Source of the DNA: a virus
Virus record (IMG/VR): IMGVR_UViG_3300035204_001535
Span: 1 to 35,140 of that record
Length of the DNA: 35,140 nucleotides
Direction: 5' to 3' (one strand)
Below the pieces are notes generated by a model. That model worked only from the letters and a program-made list of their open reading frames with translations. It made no database searches and was not told the origin of the DNA. Positions 18,484-25,767 of the stretch are shown piece by piece. The number at the start of each line of letters is the position of its first letter. Position 1 is the first letter of the stretch. The position numbers and the translations under genes were made by a program.

Positions 18484-18960
18484 TCATACTTTTCCGAAAT
18501 CTCTTCCACCCCAAAACGCTAAAAAAACAAATCTCCCTCCAGTTAGGTTAGAATGAGGGGTTACCATGTGTTCATAATCAGCAGGATAACAGATCAATGT
18601 ATTGTATTCCCTAATCTTGAAACCATTTTTAAATAATACTTCACCGCCTCTAAAAGTTGAAGGATCTGATAATAAAATAGAACTTCCAACCTTACACCAG
18701 GTCATGTGATTTTTAGATCCGGTGTCTTTATGCCACTTATGGCCTTTAGGGCGGGTTTCCAGCCTACAATACGATTTTTCGCTGTTTAGTAATAATTCAG
18801 GGTCGAAATTTGCCTGTATACGGTCCAATATCGACTTGAGGCGACCTGTAGTATGCCTTATTTTGGTCTGTTTATTTACTTTTTGCTTTAATAAAAATGA
18901 TATTTCATCTTCACTTAAAAAGTTCTTATGCCTCTGCAGTTGGTTTAGCTTGCTCTTCAT
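18484..18960 (-). CDS. 2OG-Fe(II) dioxygenase (prolyl-hydroxylase-like)
   Basis: The 158-residue protein shows the signature of the 2-oxoglutarate/iron family: 'GHKWHKDTG' gives the HxD pair (H77, D79); 'GGEVLF' and 'TLICYPADYEHMVTP' follow, giving the distal iron ligand (H131); and 'GGRFVFLAFWG' supplies the Arg (R143) for 2-oxoglutarate. Length fits compact phage and bacterial members related to PKHD/P4H enzymes. It lies between the DUF5681-type gene (35-base overlap) and the scaffold gene, unusual for an enzyme of this sort. The substrate is unknown: hydroxylation of a virion or host protein, or of a nucleobase, are options. Family call is firm, role is not. Confidence 0.8.
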   Translation of the reverse strand: MKSKLNQLQRHKNFLSEDEISFLLKQKVNKQTKIRHTTGRLKSILDRIQANFDPELLLNSEKSYCRLETRPKGHKWHKDTGSKNHMTWCKVGSSILLSDPSTFRGGEVLFKNGFKIREYNTLICYPADYEHMVTPHSNLTGGRFVFLAFWGGRDFGKV

Positions 18961-19264
18961 GTTCCACCTTTATCTCTACTGGTTTTTTTTCAGGCAAAAT
19001 AATAACACCTGGCGTTTTGCCATCAGTTTCAATCCGAACCTGTTCAGCTTTAAGCTGAGGAGCAATCCGATCCATTATTAATTTCCAAGCAGTACCCTGG
19101 CGGTCATCAGCATCGTCTAATGCTGCTTTATATATCCTGTTAATTACTTTCGGGACATTGGGATGGGAACGCATTTCCTTTCCCCAGGAAGTGTTTTTCC
19201 GCCCCTTTACAGATCCTTTCGGATTCCCGGATTGACCCGGCTTAAACTTTGTATCTTTTTTCAT
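18926..19264 (-). CDS. DUF5681-type protein (112 aa)
   Basis: The N-terminus 'KKDTKFKPGQSGNPKGSVKG' is the hallmark of DUF5681, found in many phage and prophage proteins near terminase genes. The rest is helical and charged ('VINRIYKAALDDADDRQGTAWKLIMDRIAPQ'), with a flexible C-terminus. Its start overlaps the portal stop by four bases. No separate small terminase is evident, so a DNA-recognition or packaging role is possible, since the basic N-terminus and helical body would suit DNA binding. That is inference: the family itself has no settled function. Confidence 0.65.
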   Translation of the reverse strand: MKKDTKFKPGQSGNPKGSVKGRKNTSWGKEMRSHPNVPKVINRIYKAALDDADDRQGTAWKLIMDRIAPQLKAEQVRIETDGKTPGVIILPEKKPVEIKVEHEEQAKPTAEA

Positions 19265-21159
19265 GCTTTAGGTTCCCCCATTTCCATAGCAGCCTGTTCC
19301 ATAAGTTCTGGATTATTAGCAAGTTGATCAAAGATCACGGATGGGTCTTCACCCATCTGGCCAGTTACACTCTGCTGCTCTGCCTCTGCCTGGGCAGCGG
19401 CCTCTTTTTGCTCTTGAAGTTTTCTGAGCAATCTTTCTTTCCCTGGCAATTCCATATTCTCCAGGAGGTACTCCTGGTCTGTTAAAATTCCCATCTGTGC
19501 AAGTTGTAACATTTTGTTTTCAACAAAGGTTCTATTTTCTGGCAGCATAGATCCTTTCCTTGCCCTGACAGCAAATCTTTTTTCTTTAAATAATGCGCCA
19601 ATGATCCTTTGCATCTGTTCAACGCCGTCCGGGTCTTTAACAGAAACAAAATGAACTTCTGTTCCAAGATTTAAAAACATAGAAAGCCACATCTGTCCCA
19701 AAGTCTGAATACCATGATCTACTATCCTGGCCTTAAAATCAATTTTGGTTGTGGCAGCTTGCCTATAGATCTGCGCTTGGACACCGCTAGTAACATTGGT
19801 ATCAGCCTTACCCTGGGTTGCCCGGTTAACACCAGAAACAACTTCAAAAGAATCCATAAGCTGCTGGTAAAAATTGAATACATATCCAGGCACACTAGCC
19901 GGTGTTTTCATATCAACAGTCCCCGGACCCTTCTTGCGGATCACAGACCCTGGCTTATTGCTGATCTGATCCGTAACCTGGGCTGTTTCATCCACAACCC
20001 ACATTGGATTAGCTGTTAAAGAGATATTATCCAGTACCTGGCTGCTTAACCGGTCCATAGCTAAATTGATCGATTTTAAGCGTTTAGGCTCCGGTTTACC
20101 CCAAAAACTATGGGCTGACCCACTATTTTTTAATACCACATAAGGGAATGGATACGGTAACCCATTTGTACGGTTAAAGAAATTATATTTACTGGGACCA
20201 TCGTAAAGAATCTTACCATTGCAAATGGTCACCATTCGCATCTTTCCTGGGTACTTGTGGGTTTCCTTGCCATCAACGACAATCTTGCTGCCATCACGCA
20301 TTATACACTCTATAAGCAACGCCCTAGGCTCTAGATCTTTCATAGCATCACGATTGTTTTCATAATCCCATTTTGTTGATCCGGCTGTACCCTGGGTTGA
20401 AATTTGAACACGGCTACGATTAGTTTGACCATCCTTGCCTTCATTTATTTTCAAAGCCTCGTAATCACCCAATCTCCCCTCATGTACTACTTGAGAACCT
20501 TTTTCTGGGTACCGGTCCCTAATCTCATGGAGCGGAGTAGGTGCTGCATAAATAACATATTCGGTGTTTTCCAACTTGGTAGCTGATGGGTTAACAAAGA
20601 ATGTAAATGGGTCTACAACATCACAATCCGGTAAATCATCTTCATTGCGGAAGTGAACCTTTAATATGCCGGTCCCATAAACTAAAAAGTCAGTTAGCCA
20701 TTCTGGAATTAATGTAGGCATGTCTCTCAGACTCCAAACTTCATCCAGGACACCCTGCATCATATCAGCAATATCCTTGTCTTCTTCATCCTGACCATAC
20801 GCTATAATGTCAATTTTAGGAGGCTGGCTGCTTAAAATAGGAATCATAGTATCAACCGCTGACCCAATTAAGTCTAACGTCAACTCATTCTTGAACTTAG
20901 GCATCTTAAAATCCTTCCAATGTTCACCAGCATACAACGACTCAGACTCCCGCCATACATCTGCCATCTCCTTTTTAGCATTTTTGGAAATTTCAAACAT
21001 ATGCATTATTTTTTTCACAAGTTCGTTTTCACCCTCTTCATACCCTGACTCATGGTCAACTTCAGTAGGTACTGGGTCCATCATGTCAATCTTCTTATTT
21101 TTATCCATTGTTGACATTTTGTTCTTAACTGCGTTTACAAATCCGTCATAAATAGCCAT
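19261..21159 (-). CDS. Portal protein
   Basis: At 632 residues it is close to podovirus portal size and is placed one small gene after terminase. Typical features: 'LYAGEHWKDFKMP...NELTLDLIGSAVDTMIPIL' near the N-terminus, then 'IPEWLTDFLVYGTGILKVHF' (clip/stem lead-in), 'SFWGKPEPKRLKSINLAMDRL' and a C-terminal Gln/Ala/Glu-rich tail ('EQKEAAAQAEAEQQS'). It forms the dodecameric ring for DNA passage and binds terminase and adaptor. It begins at an ATG overlapping the upstream TGA by one base. Confidence 0.85.
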   Translation of the reverse strand: MAIYDGFVNAVKNKMSTMDKNKKIDMMDPVPTEVDHESGYEEGENELVKKIMHMFEISKNAKKEMADVWRESESLYAGEHWKDFKMPKFKNELTLDLIGSAVDTMIPILSSQPPKIDIIAYGQDEEDKDIADMMQGVLDEVWSLRDMPTLIPEWLTDFLVYGTGILKVHFRNEDDLPDCDVVDPFTFFVNPSATKLENTEYVIYAAPTPLHEIRDRYPEKGSQVVHEGRLGDYEALKINEGKDGQTNRSRVQISTQGTAGSTKWDYENNRDAMKDLEPRALLIECIMRDGSKIVVDGKETHKYPGKMRMVTICNGKILYDGPSKYNFFNRTNGLPYPFPYVVLKNSGSAHSFWGKPEPKRLKSINLAMDRLSSQVLDNISLTANPMWVVDETAQVTDQISNKPGSVIRKKGPGTVDMKTPASVPGYVFNFYQQLMDSFEVVSGVNRATQGKADTNVTSGVQAQIYRQAATTKIDFKARIVDHGIQTLGQMWLSMFLNLGTEVHFVSVKDPDGVEQMQRIIGALFKEKRFAVRARKGSMLPENRTFVENKMLQLAQMGILTDQEYLLENMELPGKERLLRKLQEQKEAAAQAEAEQQSVTGQMGEDPSVIFDQLANNPELMEQAAMEMGEPKA

Positions 21160-21383
21160 CAGTCAAACTCCTTTTTCCCCTTTTTAGAATAAATTTCTTC
21201 ATGGGCGTTTTTTATTTCAAAATAATGATTAAAATCTTTATGCATACCCGATTCCGATAATTTATTTTCATCACAATATTTTTTTACGTTTTCTTTACCC
21301 AATATGATACTCGGTTTCCAACACTTTTTTTCAACATCCCAAGTCTCAACAAATAAAATTTCTGTATTATCTAATCCCGACAT
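21159..21383 (-). CDS. Small hypothetical protein between terminase and portal (74 aa)
   Basis: The start at 21383 ('MSGLDNTEILFVE') is chosen because CAGGAG lies six bases before it. An upstream in-frame ATG at 21404 lies deeper inside the terminase gene without a good site. The product is charged and mixed alpha/beta ('TWDVEKKCWKPSIILGKEN', 'HKDFNHYFEIKNAHEEIYS') with a lysine-rich tail. It overlaps the terminase stop by 17 bases and the portal start by one. No known domain is seen. Position alone suggests a packaging or head-assembly helper. Confidence 0.65.
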   Translation of the reverse strand: MSGLDNTEILFVETWDVEKKCWKPSIILGKENVKKYCDENKLSESGMHKDFNHYFEIKNAHEEIYSKKGKKEFD

Positions 21384-22743
21384 ATTCACTCCTGTCATCC
21401 TCACCGGCTAACCTATCAATTAATTTTTCTATATTAGTCTTGGGACGGTTGTTGGGAGCATCGGGTCTGCCTATGTGCATCAGTAAATAACGGATTGCAT
21501 CTGGGATGTGATCTTCACCTTTTGTGTTAATATCCTCTGGCCTATGTTCATCATGCACCTGGGTGGGTATGGTCCTGATAACATTTTCACAATTCTTAAA
21601 TATTTTAAGTTTAGGTGGCTTATTTTCTAAATAATGAAGGTATTCCCTCATATTGTTCCAGCCGTTGATTCTGTCATTGTTCGCTTTTACACATGGAATA
21701 CCAGCAAACAGCATTATGTCAGCAATCGACATAATACTGGGCATCTTGTTGTTTAAATTCTTGCTGTTTTGCGGATTCCTGATCCACATGGCAGGATCAC
21801 AAATAGTTAAAAAAATGTCCTCATCACCAGATAATTCCAAAATTCTTGTAATATGGTGATTTAACTCCTTACCCTTCTCATAATGCTCACGATATATGTA
21901 AACATTACCGTCATGGTCTACGGCTGCCCATATACAGGCAAATGGTGCCGCAAATCCGTAGTCTACGGCCCTGTATCTGCGCCAGGTAGGTGGTATCTCA
22001 AATGGCTCAATTACATGCTCTTCCCTACACCATTGCTTGAAAAACTGACCAGCAAATATATCCCAATCACCATCCAACCAGGCACGACGTAATTCGTCCG
22101 GTAAACCCTTTAACATCTCTATATAACCTGGATCTACCTCCATCAATGTCGGATTATCATATACCCTGGATGGGATAAATATCCGGGTACCGGTGGTCAC
22201 CGGATCATTATACGTTTCATTGTAGGCAACATCCACAAATCGTGTTTTTACCCAATGATGACCAGGACCGCCTGGGTTTGTAGTGCAGAAGATCTGCGGT
22301 GTAAGTTCTGGAATTGTGGATCTTGCCGATGAAATTAAACGCAAATACAATTCCTCCTCAGCAATCAACGTTAACTCTTCTATACCAATCTTATGGTATT
22401 CATGGCCTAAAAACGCCGTCCAAGCATTCTGGTCTGTAAGGTGACCGGTACGGATCTTAGCACCTGACGGGAAACGAAATTCCGCTGGATTACCAACTAC
22501 CTTAACATCTAAAAACCTGTACATCTCCTTGGCCTTATCAATCCAATCACGCAAATCTGTATAATTACGACGTATTACCAAACCACGATATAATGGATTG
22601 TTTATATGAGAAGGCTCGATCATCCAGGCTGTCATTGCCGTCGATTTACCCCCTCCGCGGCTACCCCCAAATAAAATCTCTTTTTCAGAGCGGGTTAATG
22701 CCTCGGTCTGGGGACCAGGGTGGGGCTGGAATACTATATTCAA
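21367..22743 (-). CDS. terL: Terminase large subunit
   Basis: The ATPase half carries Walker A 'GGSRGGGKST' (26-35), Walker B 'KIGIEE' (118-123) with the catalytic Glu, and the coupling motif 'TTNPGG' (154-159). The C-terminal nuclease half shows acidic residues in 'RAVDYGF' (D260), 'TICDPAMW' (D315) and 'IPDAIRY' (D414). At 458 residues it is normal for phage TerL. It cuts and pumps concatemeric DNA into the prohead through the portal. The only start in frame is TTG at 22743, overlapping the previous stop as TTGA with AGGA seven bases before, an unusual start in this genome. Confidence 0.95.
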   Translation of the reverse strand: MNIVFQPHPGPQTEALTRSEKEILFGGSRGGGKSTAMTAWMIEPSHINNPLYRGLVIRRNYTDLRDWIDKAKEMYRFLDVKVVGNPAEFRFPSGAKIRTGHLTDQNAWTAFLGHEYHKIGIEELTLIAEEELYLRLISSARSTIPELTPQIFCTTNPGGPGHHWVKTRFVDVAYNETYNDPVTTGTRIFIPSRVYDNPTLMEVDPGYIEMLKGLPDELRRAWLDGDWDIFAGQFFKQWCREEHVIEPFEIPPTWRRYRAVDYGFAAPFACIWAAVDHDGNVYIYREHYEKGKELNHHITRILELSGDEDIFLTICDPAMWIRNPQNSKNLNNKMPSIMSIADIMLFAGIPCVKANNDRINGWNNMREYLHYLENKPPKLKIFKNCENVIRTIPTQVHDEHRPEDINTKGEDHIPDAIRYLLMHIGRPDAPNNRPKTNIEKLIDRLAGEDDRSEYVGIR

Positions 22744-23066
22744 TTAATTCCTAACCTGTTTAACAAAGGCTGCCTTCTCCCAGTAATCTTATTTAATGTT
22801 TTACGCCAACCTTTTTTATTATATGCCCGTTGAGTACCTACAGAATAACCTCTACTGATAATTTTTTTCATTCTACGTTTCATTTTTCTTTTACCACGCT
22901 TAGTGCTTGTATCATAGAAATAAACTTTTTTATTTCCAGATTTAACTTTCTCATCTGCACGGCTACCCGCTGTCACCCTCATTATATTTTTTGATTTTGA
23001 CGGGGGTTTCGGCGTTATCTTCTTTTTAATTGCCTTTTTATAATGCTGGCCCTGTTTTATTCCCAT
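22740..23066 (-). CDS. Highly basic small protein (108 aa)
   Basis: A strongly basic protein dominated by Lys and Arg ('KKAIKKKITPKPPSKSK', 'TKRGKRKMKRRMKKIISRG'), with an excellent AAGGAG site before its ATG and a TTGA overlap with terminase. Charge suggests nucleic-acid binding. Its place just before terL is where small terminase subunits usually lie, but it shows none of their usual helix-turn-helix sequence, so it may be a DNA-condensing or ribosome/RNA-binding protein instead. Function is unknown. Confidence 0.6.
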   Translation of the reverse strand: MGIKQGQHYKKAIKKKITPKPPSKSKNIMRVTAGSRADEKVKSGNKKVYFYDTSTKRGKRKMKRRMKKIISRGYSVGTQRAYNKKGWRKTLNKITGRRQPLLNRLGIN

Positions 23067-23080
23067 AACAATCTCCTTTT

Positions 23081-23152
23081 TTAATTTTTTCCATTTTTTT
23101 CGCGTTCAGCTACATGTGCAGCTATCTTTGCCAATATCTCACCAAATGACAT
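23081..23152 (-). CDS. Possible micro-protein (23 aa)
   Basis: An ATG at 23152, five bases after the stop of the preceding membrane-protein gene, opens 23 codons (MSFGEILAKIAAHVAERE, then a short basic end) and stops 14 bases before the next ATG. GTAAGGG lies a few bases upstream. The peptide is amphipathic helix. It fills what would otherwise be a gap in a tightly packed operon. Short length keeps confidence low. Confidence 0.35.
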   Translation of the reverse strand: MSFGEILAKIAAHVAEREKNGKN

Positions 23153-23157
23153 GGCCC

Positions 23158-23460
23158 TTACTTTCTTTTTTTCGCGAATGGATTTATGTTTTTCTGGTAC
23201 CATTTTAACTCCTCTTCCATTTGTTCATAACGAATCTGACTATCCTCAATATGAGTGTTGACCAACTCGGTAATTTTATCATTCGCCGCATCCATGTTCT
23301 CCTCTAATAATCTGAGCCTGTTTTCCATCTGGAACCAGCCGTAGATTAATGCCGCTATCGCGGCCCCGGCCTGTAATGCCCATTTTATGTTTAAACTGAT
23401 TACGGCATTATCATCTATTATGCTGCCACGGTATGACCTGGCGGTTTTTGGCTTTGTCAT
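23158..23460 (-). CDS. Single-span membrane protein with coiled coil (possible lysis protein)
   Basis: 100 residues: short charged N-terminus, one membrane helix about 26-43 ('WALQAGAAIAALIYGWF'), then a long coiled coil ('RLRLLEENMDAANDKITEL' onward) and a basic C-terminus. This is the shape of inner-membrane spanins or of holin-like/anchor proteins. It overlaps the preceding 44-residue gene as ATGA. The pair sits at the start of the morphogenesis block where lysis genes are common. No endolysin is recognised nearby, so the lysis assignment is tentative. Confidence 0.6.
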   Translation of the reverse strand: MTKPKTARSYRGSIIDDNAVISLNIKWALQAGAAIAALIYGWFQMENRLRLLEENMDAANDKITELVNTHIEDSQIRYEQMEEELKWYQKNINPFAKKRK

Positions 23461-23591
23461 ATTTTGTCAATTTCAATTCCACCAACCTCCCAGCCGGTAA
23501 GGCCAGAACAACTGAAAAAAGCCACTACCGTTAAAATCATCAGCAAAAATAAGAGCCAGACACCTAAAACAAGTATTTCATTTTTCTTCAT
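23457..23591 (-). CDS. Small membrane protein or lipoprotein (44 aa)
   Basis: Start at 23591 ('MKKNEILVLGVWLLFLLM') is preferred over an upstream in-frame ATG at 23660 that would add a non-hydrophobic stretch. A basic start, a hydrophobic run of about 20 residues and 'VAFFSCSG' look like a signal with a weak lipobox (Cys preceded by Ser), or simply a membrane anchor. The short C-terminus would then be periplasmic. An outer-membrane spanin partner for the downstream coiled-coil protein is one reading. The ribosome site (GGGAAAAC) is weak. Confidence 0.5.
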   Translation of the reverse strand: MKKNEILVLGVWLLFLLMILTVVAFFSCSGLTGWEVGGIEIDKI

Positions 23592-23728
23592 AAAGTTTTC
23601 CCAAAAAGTCAGCCGGTGAAACTCGATAGGGGTGCGGTGTGTGTCAGCGACCCCTCCCACGGGGTGACCAGGCCATAAAAAGGACTATGAGACACCTTAT
23701 CTATTACAGATCGATCTTTCATCATCCT

Positions 23729-23753
23729 ATTGTGCCACGATTGTGCCACAATC
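23729..23753. promoter_or_regulatory. Palindromic operator-like site
   Basis: GATTGTG-C-CACAATC (23739-23753) is a perfect 7+1+7 inverted repeat. It is preceded by a further half-like copy, ATTGTGCCAC at 23729-23738, giving tandem TTGTGCCAC units ten or eleven bases apart. It lies upstream of the first minus-strand structural genes. The form suits a dimeric repressor or activator, or an integrase/att core. Confidence 0.45.
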
Positions 23754-23951
23754 ACTCTAGCCACCGTCGGGATACTGCTCCCCAATAGTGCGCCCTGTCC
23801 GAGATGGGCTGGGAAAAAGTCTGCACCCTGCGAGCCGGTTTGAAGTGTCATCCATGGCAATAAAATAGTACCATTCCGATTACTGATCCACCGTGATCTA
23901 TGACGATCCACCCTGCAAGCCATACAATATAAAGTATTTCTTGCATCTTAA

Positions 23952-23978
23952 TGTTACATTTGTTACAATTGTTACGAG
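23952..23978. repeat. Three tandem 9-bp TGTTAC repeats
   Basis: TGTTACATT, TGTTACAAT and TGTTACGAG follow each other with an exact 9-base period, and TTGACA starts five bases later. Phased short repeats beside a -35-like box suggest an activator or repressor array. Confidence 0.5.
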
Positions 23979-24206
23979 TTTATTGACAATTTGAATTGAT
24001 TTCGTTCCTGAAATGGTCGGCAAAGGGGCTAGATACCGACGACGAAATCACCGAGTGAATGGACCGGTCAGGACACGGTAGGTACTCACTCGAGACTCGA
24101 AACGGGGGAAAGATTTTAACGGGCAATACAATAGAATTTGTCTCAACGATCTGACCGGGCTGAGAGTATAAATAAAAAGATTAGTTCTCTCTCCAAGGGT
24201 TGGCTA

Positions 24207-24272
24207 GTCGGGAGCAACCAACGGAAATAAATACCCGACAAGATTTTCACAAACAAACAAACGGAGAGAACA
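24207..24272 (+). promoter_or_regulatory. Hairpin leader copy 1
   Basis: GTCGGG (24207-24212) pairs with CCCGAC (24234-24239), leaving a 21-base loop. AAGATTTTCAC follows directly, then an A/C-rich stretch and GGAGAGAACA before the ATG at 24273. This is the long-loop member of the five-copy family. Confidence 0.6.
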
Positions 24273-24716
24273 ATGAGACAAGTACATATAAAAAACGAAA
24301 CTAGCTATGGTGCTAAACTATTAAAGTCTGGAAATGAAACATACAATCTGAGAAGACAAGTGATTAACATCATTTATGAATGCATCAATCTTGGTAAAAA
24401 TAATAACCTGAAAAGGTTACCAAGGATTGAAGTAAGGATTGTAGACAAGTGCGAATGCGACGTAGTTGGATACGCTTACCTGGATCAAAACATTATCCAT
24501 ATCCCCCAGGGGACAATTAAGCGTTCAAATGCATACCTTACTAATGTAGTGTTGCACGAAATATTGCATGCTATTGGTTTCAACCATATCAATGATTGCC
24601 CTTTGCTTGATCCTGAAATAAAAAGACTAAGCAAAGATACTTCATATAAATTGTTTTTGAAGTATTACAAACAATGGTCCAAGTACGGTGGACCGGCATC
24701 ATACGATAACTTATAA
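24273..24716 (+). CDS. Metzincin-like metalloprotein (HExxHxxGxxH)
   Basis: The 147-residue protein contains 'LHEILHAIGFNH' (H95, E96, H99, G102, H105), the exact zinc-binding consensus of metzincin metalloproteases, within a helix-like context preceded by beta-type 'AYLDQNIIHIPQ', as in the edge strand before the active-site helix. There is no signal peptide and no Met-turn that I can place, so it would be a minimal cytoplasmic member. It is first in the plus-strand block with leader copy 1 and GGAGAG upstream. Possible roles: cleavage of a host or phage regulator, or an anti-host factor. The zinc motif is certain, protease activity is inferred. Confidence 0.7.
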   Translation: MRQVHIKNETSYGAKLLKSGNETYNLRRQVINIIYECINLGKNNNLKRLPRIEVRIVDKCECDVVGYAYLDQNIIHIPQGTIKRSNAYLTNVVLHEILHAIGFNHINDCPLLDPEIKRLSKDTSYKLFLKYYKQWSKYGGPASYDNL

Positions 24717-24723
24717 CAACCGA

Positions 24724-24780
24724 GCCAGGGCGGTAAGTCCCTGGCAAAGATTTTCACAAACAAACGAAATGGAGAGAACA
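24724..24780 (+). promoter_or_regulatory. Hairpin leader copy 2
   Basis: GCCAGGG (24724-24730) and CCCTGGC (24739-24745) form a 7-bp stem with an 8-base loop. Then come AAAGATTTTCAC, AAACAAACGAAAT and GGAGAGAACA before the ATG at 24781. The stem sequence differs from the other copies while the pairing is kept. Confidence 0.7.
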
Positions 24781-25137
24781 ATGAAACTATCAACCATATC
24801 ACAATACCTGAAGTTCCGTGATTACTTAGAAAACCTAAGGAGTACTATTAACAAGTTTGATGGTCCTCAACGGTGGAGTAGGAACCAACCATTTGAAGAT
24901 GCATTAGGCAATCGAATAGTGTTGGTATCCGAAAGCAGGGACGGAGAAGAATACGGCATAGAACCGGGGAAGTTTTACCCGCCAAGCCTATTGATAACCA
25001 TCAATAATAAGCTGAAAAAAGAAGGCAAAGACTTGCCAATATTTCATTCCGATTATGATAGTCTAGATTATCATGTTAGTTATGTTTGGTCAGAAGACTA
25101 TAGGTTTATACACGCTATCGACTTACTCCCTCACTAA
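24781..25137 (+). CDS. Hypothetical protein (118 aa)
   Basis: The start at 24781 (MKLSTISQYLKFRDYLE) is set by GGAGAG seven bases upstream and by the conserved leader. A longer frame reaching back to 24688 would run through the hairpin and is not credible. The product is soluble, mixed alpha/beta and rich in Tyr, Asp and Ser, with no cysteine or recognised motif. It shares the MKL start and leader with the following gene, but not obvious sequence. Unknown function, probably an accessory or host-takeover protein (inference from position). Confidence 0.75.
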   Translation: MKLSTISQYLKFRDYLENLRSTINKFDGPQRWSRNQPFEDALGNRIVLVSESRDGEEYGIEPGKFYPPSLLITINNKLKKEGKDLPIFHSDYDSLDYHVSYVWSEDYRFIHAIDLLPH

Positions 25138-25150
25138 AAAAAAACACCAT

Positions 25151-25206
25151 GCCGGTGTGGTATATCACCGGCAAGATTTTCATAAACAAACGAAATGGAG
25201 AGAACA
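25151..25206 (+). promoter_or_regulatory. Hairpin leader copy 3
   Basis: GCCGGTG (25151-25157) and CACCGGC (25166-25172) give a 7-bp stem with an 8-base loop, then AAGATTTTCATAAACAAAC and GGAGAGAACA before ATG 25207. A 46-base stretch (25144-25189) is identical to the one at 26419-26464. Confidence 0.7.
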
Positions 25207-25665
25207 ATGAAACTGACAAATACACAAATAGATAAGCTATTTAAAGCTAACTATGATCCCCATGTATGCAATATAATTCTACATGGAGATGAATTACCAG
25301 GTTATGTATGGGAAGAAATTCAAGGCATACTTGGAATTAATTCATCAGGGGTACAGCTTGCGGTAATTGGTGTTAAAGAGTTGGGAACGACTGATACACC
25401 AGATACAGACCACCTTTCAGATGAAGAACGGTCTGCATTAAGCGACCGTTTAAACGAGGTTGAGCGCACCCATAGAAGATGGTGGGGATTAGATAAAATA
25501 AGCGGTGGCTATGTTCATGCCACGTTTTCCGATCATGATGAAAACTATATATACATCAACCTGAAAGGCGGTGTTCAAAGTGATTGTCAAAACACGGTGA
25601 CTAGCAATGAAGACCTAACCCTGGACAGAAAAACCCTTGATTGGACTGTACCGGAAGTCGCTTAA
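25207..25665 (+). CDS. Hypothetical protein (152 aa)
   Basis: The start at 25207 (MKLTNTQIDKLFKANYD) follows GGAGAGAACA. The in-frame ATG at 25195 lies in the ribosome binding site and is rejected. The protein is acidic, soluble and mixed alpha/beta ('SGVQLAVIGVKELG', 'EERSALSDRLNEVERTHRRW', 'NYIYINLKGGVQSD'). I recognise no domain. Like its neighbours it stands alone between leader elements instead of overlapping them, unlike genes elsewhere in the window. Confidence 0.75.
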   Translation: MKLTNTQIDKLFKANYDPHVCNIILHGDELPGYVWEEIQGILGINSSGVQLAVIGVKELGTTDTPDTDHLSDEERSALSDRLNEVERTHRRWWGLDKISGGYVHATFSDHDENYIYINLKGGVQSDCQNTVTSNEDLTLDRKTLDWTVPEVA

Positions 25666-25700
25666 CATATCCTGAGTACGCCAACTCAACCTAACAGCCT

Positions 25701-25767
25701 GGGGGGTGCTGAGAATCCCCCCTAAAGATTTTCACAACAAAACACAACACTCAAAAAGGAGAGAATA
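25701..25767 (+). promoter_or_regulatory. Hairpin leader copy 4
   Basis: GGGGGG (25701-25706) and CCCCCC (25717-25722) form a 6-bp stem with a 10-base loop, then AAAGATTTTCAC, an A/C-rich stretch and AAGGAGAGAATA before the ATG at 25768. The most diverged copy, yet the order of parts is kept. Confidence 0.6.

Larger units (their letters stand above)
23592..24272. promoter_or_regulatory. Divergent control region between virion operon and plus-strand block
   Basis: About 680 bases hold no convincing gene. An open frame at 23609-23923 on the minus strand has unlikely composition. The stretch contains a palindrome (23739-23753), three TGTTAC repeats (23952-23978), a TTGACA at 23983-23988 without a good -10 at 17 bases, and possible -10 boxes TACAAT (about 24127) and TATAAA (about 24170). 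Transcription of both flanking operons probably starts here, but no promoter could be fixed with confidence. An attachment site could also lie here and was not identified. Confidence 0.5.

Noticed and set aside
23609-23923. Minus-strand open frame of 104 codons in the divergent region
   Set aside because: Composition is unlike neighbouring genes, no ribosome binding site is seen, and it covers the palindromic operator-like site and overlaps the small membrane gene. More likely non-coding.
23983-24011. TTGACA as a sigma-70 promoter for the plus-strand block
   Set aside because: No acceptable -10 box occurs at 16-18 bases downstream, so it was not called as a promoter by itself.
24109-24120. 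Another AAAGATTTT in the control region as a sixth leader copy
   Set aside because: It lacks a paired stem directly upstream, the A/C-rich stretch and a following ribosome site or gene.
24001-24206. Possible tRNA or tRNA-derived att segment
   Set aside because: GC-rich short inverted stretches are present but no cloverleaf, T-loop GTTCGA consensus or CCA-type end could be built.
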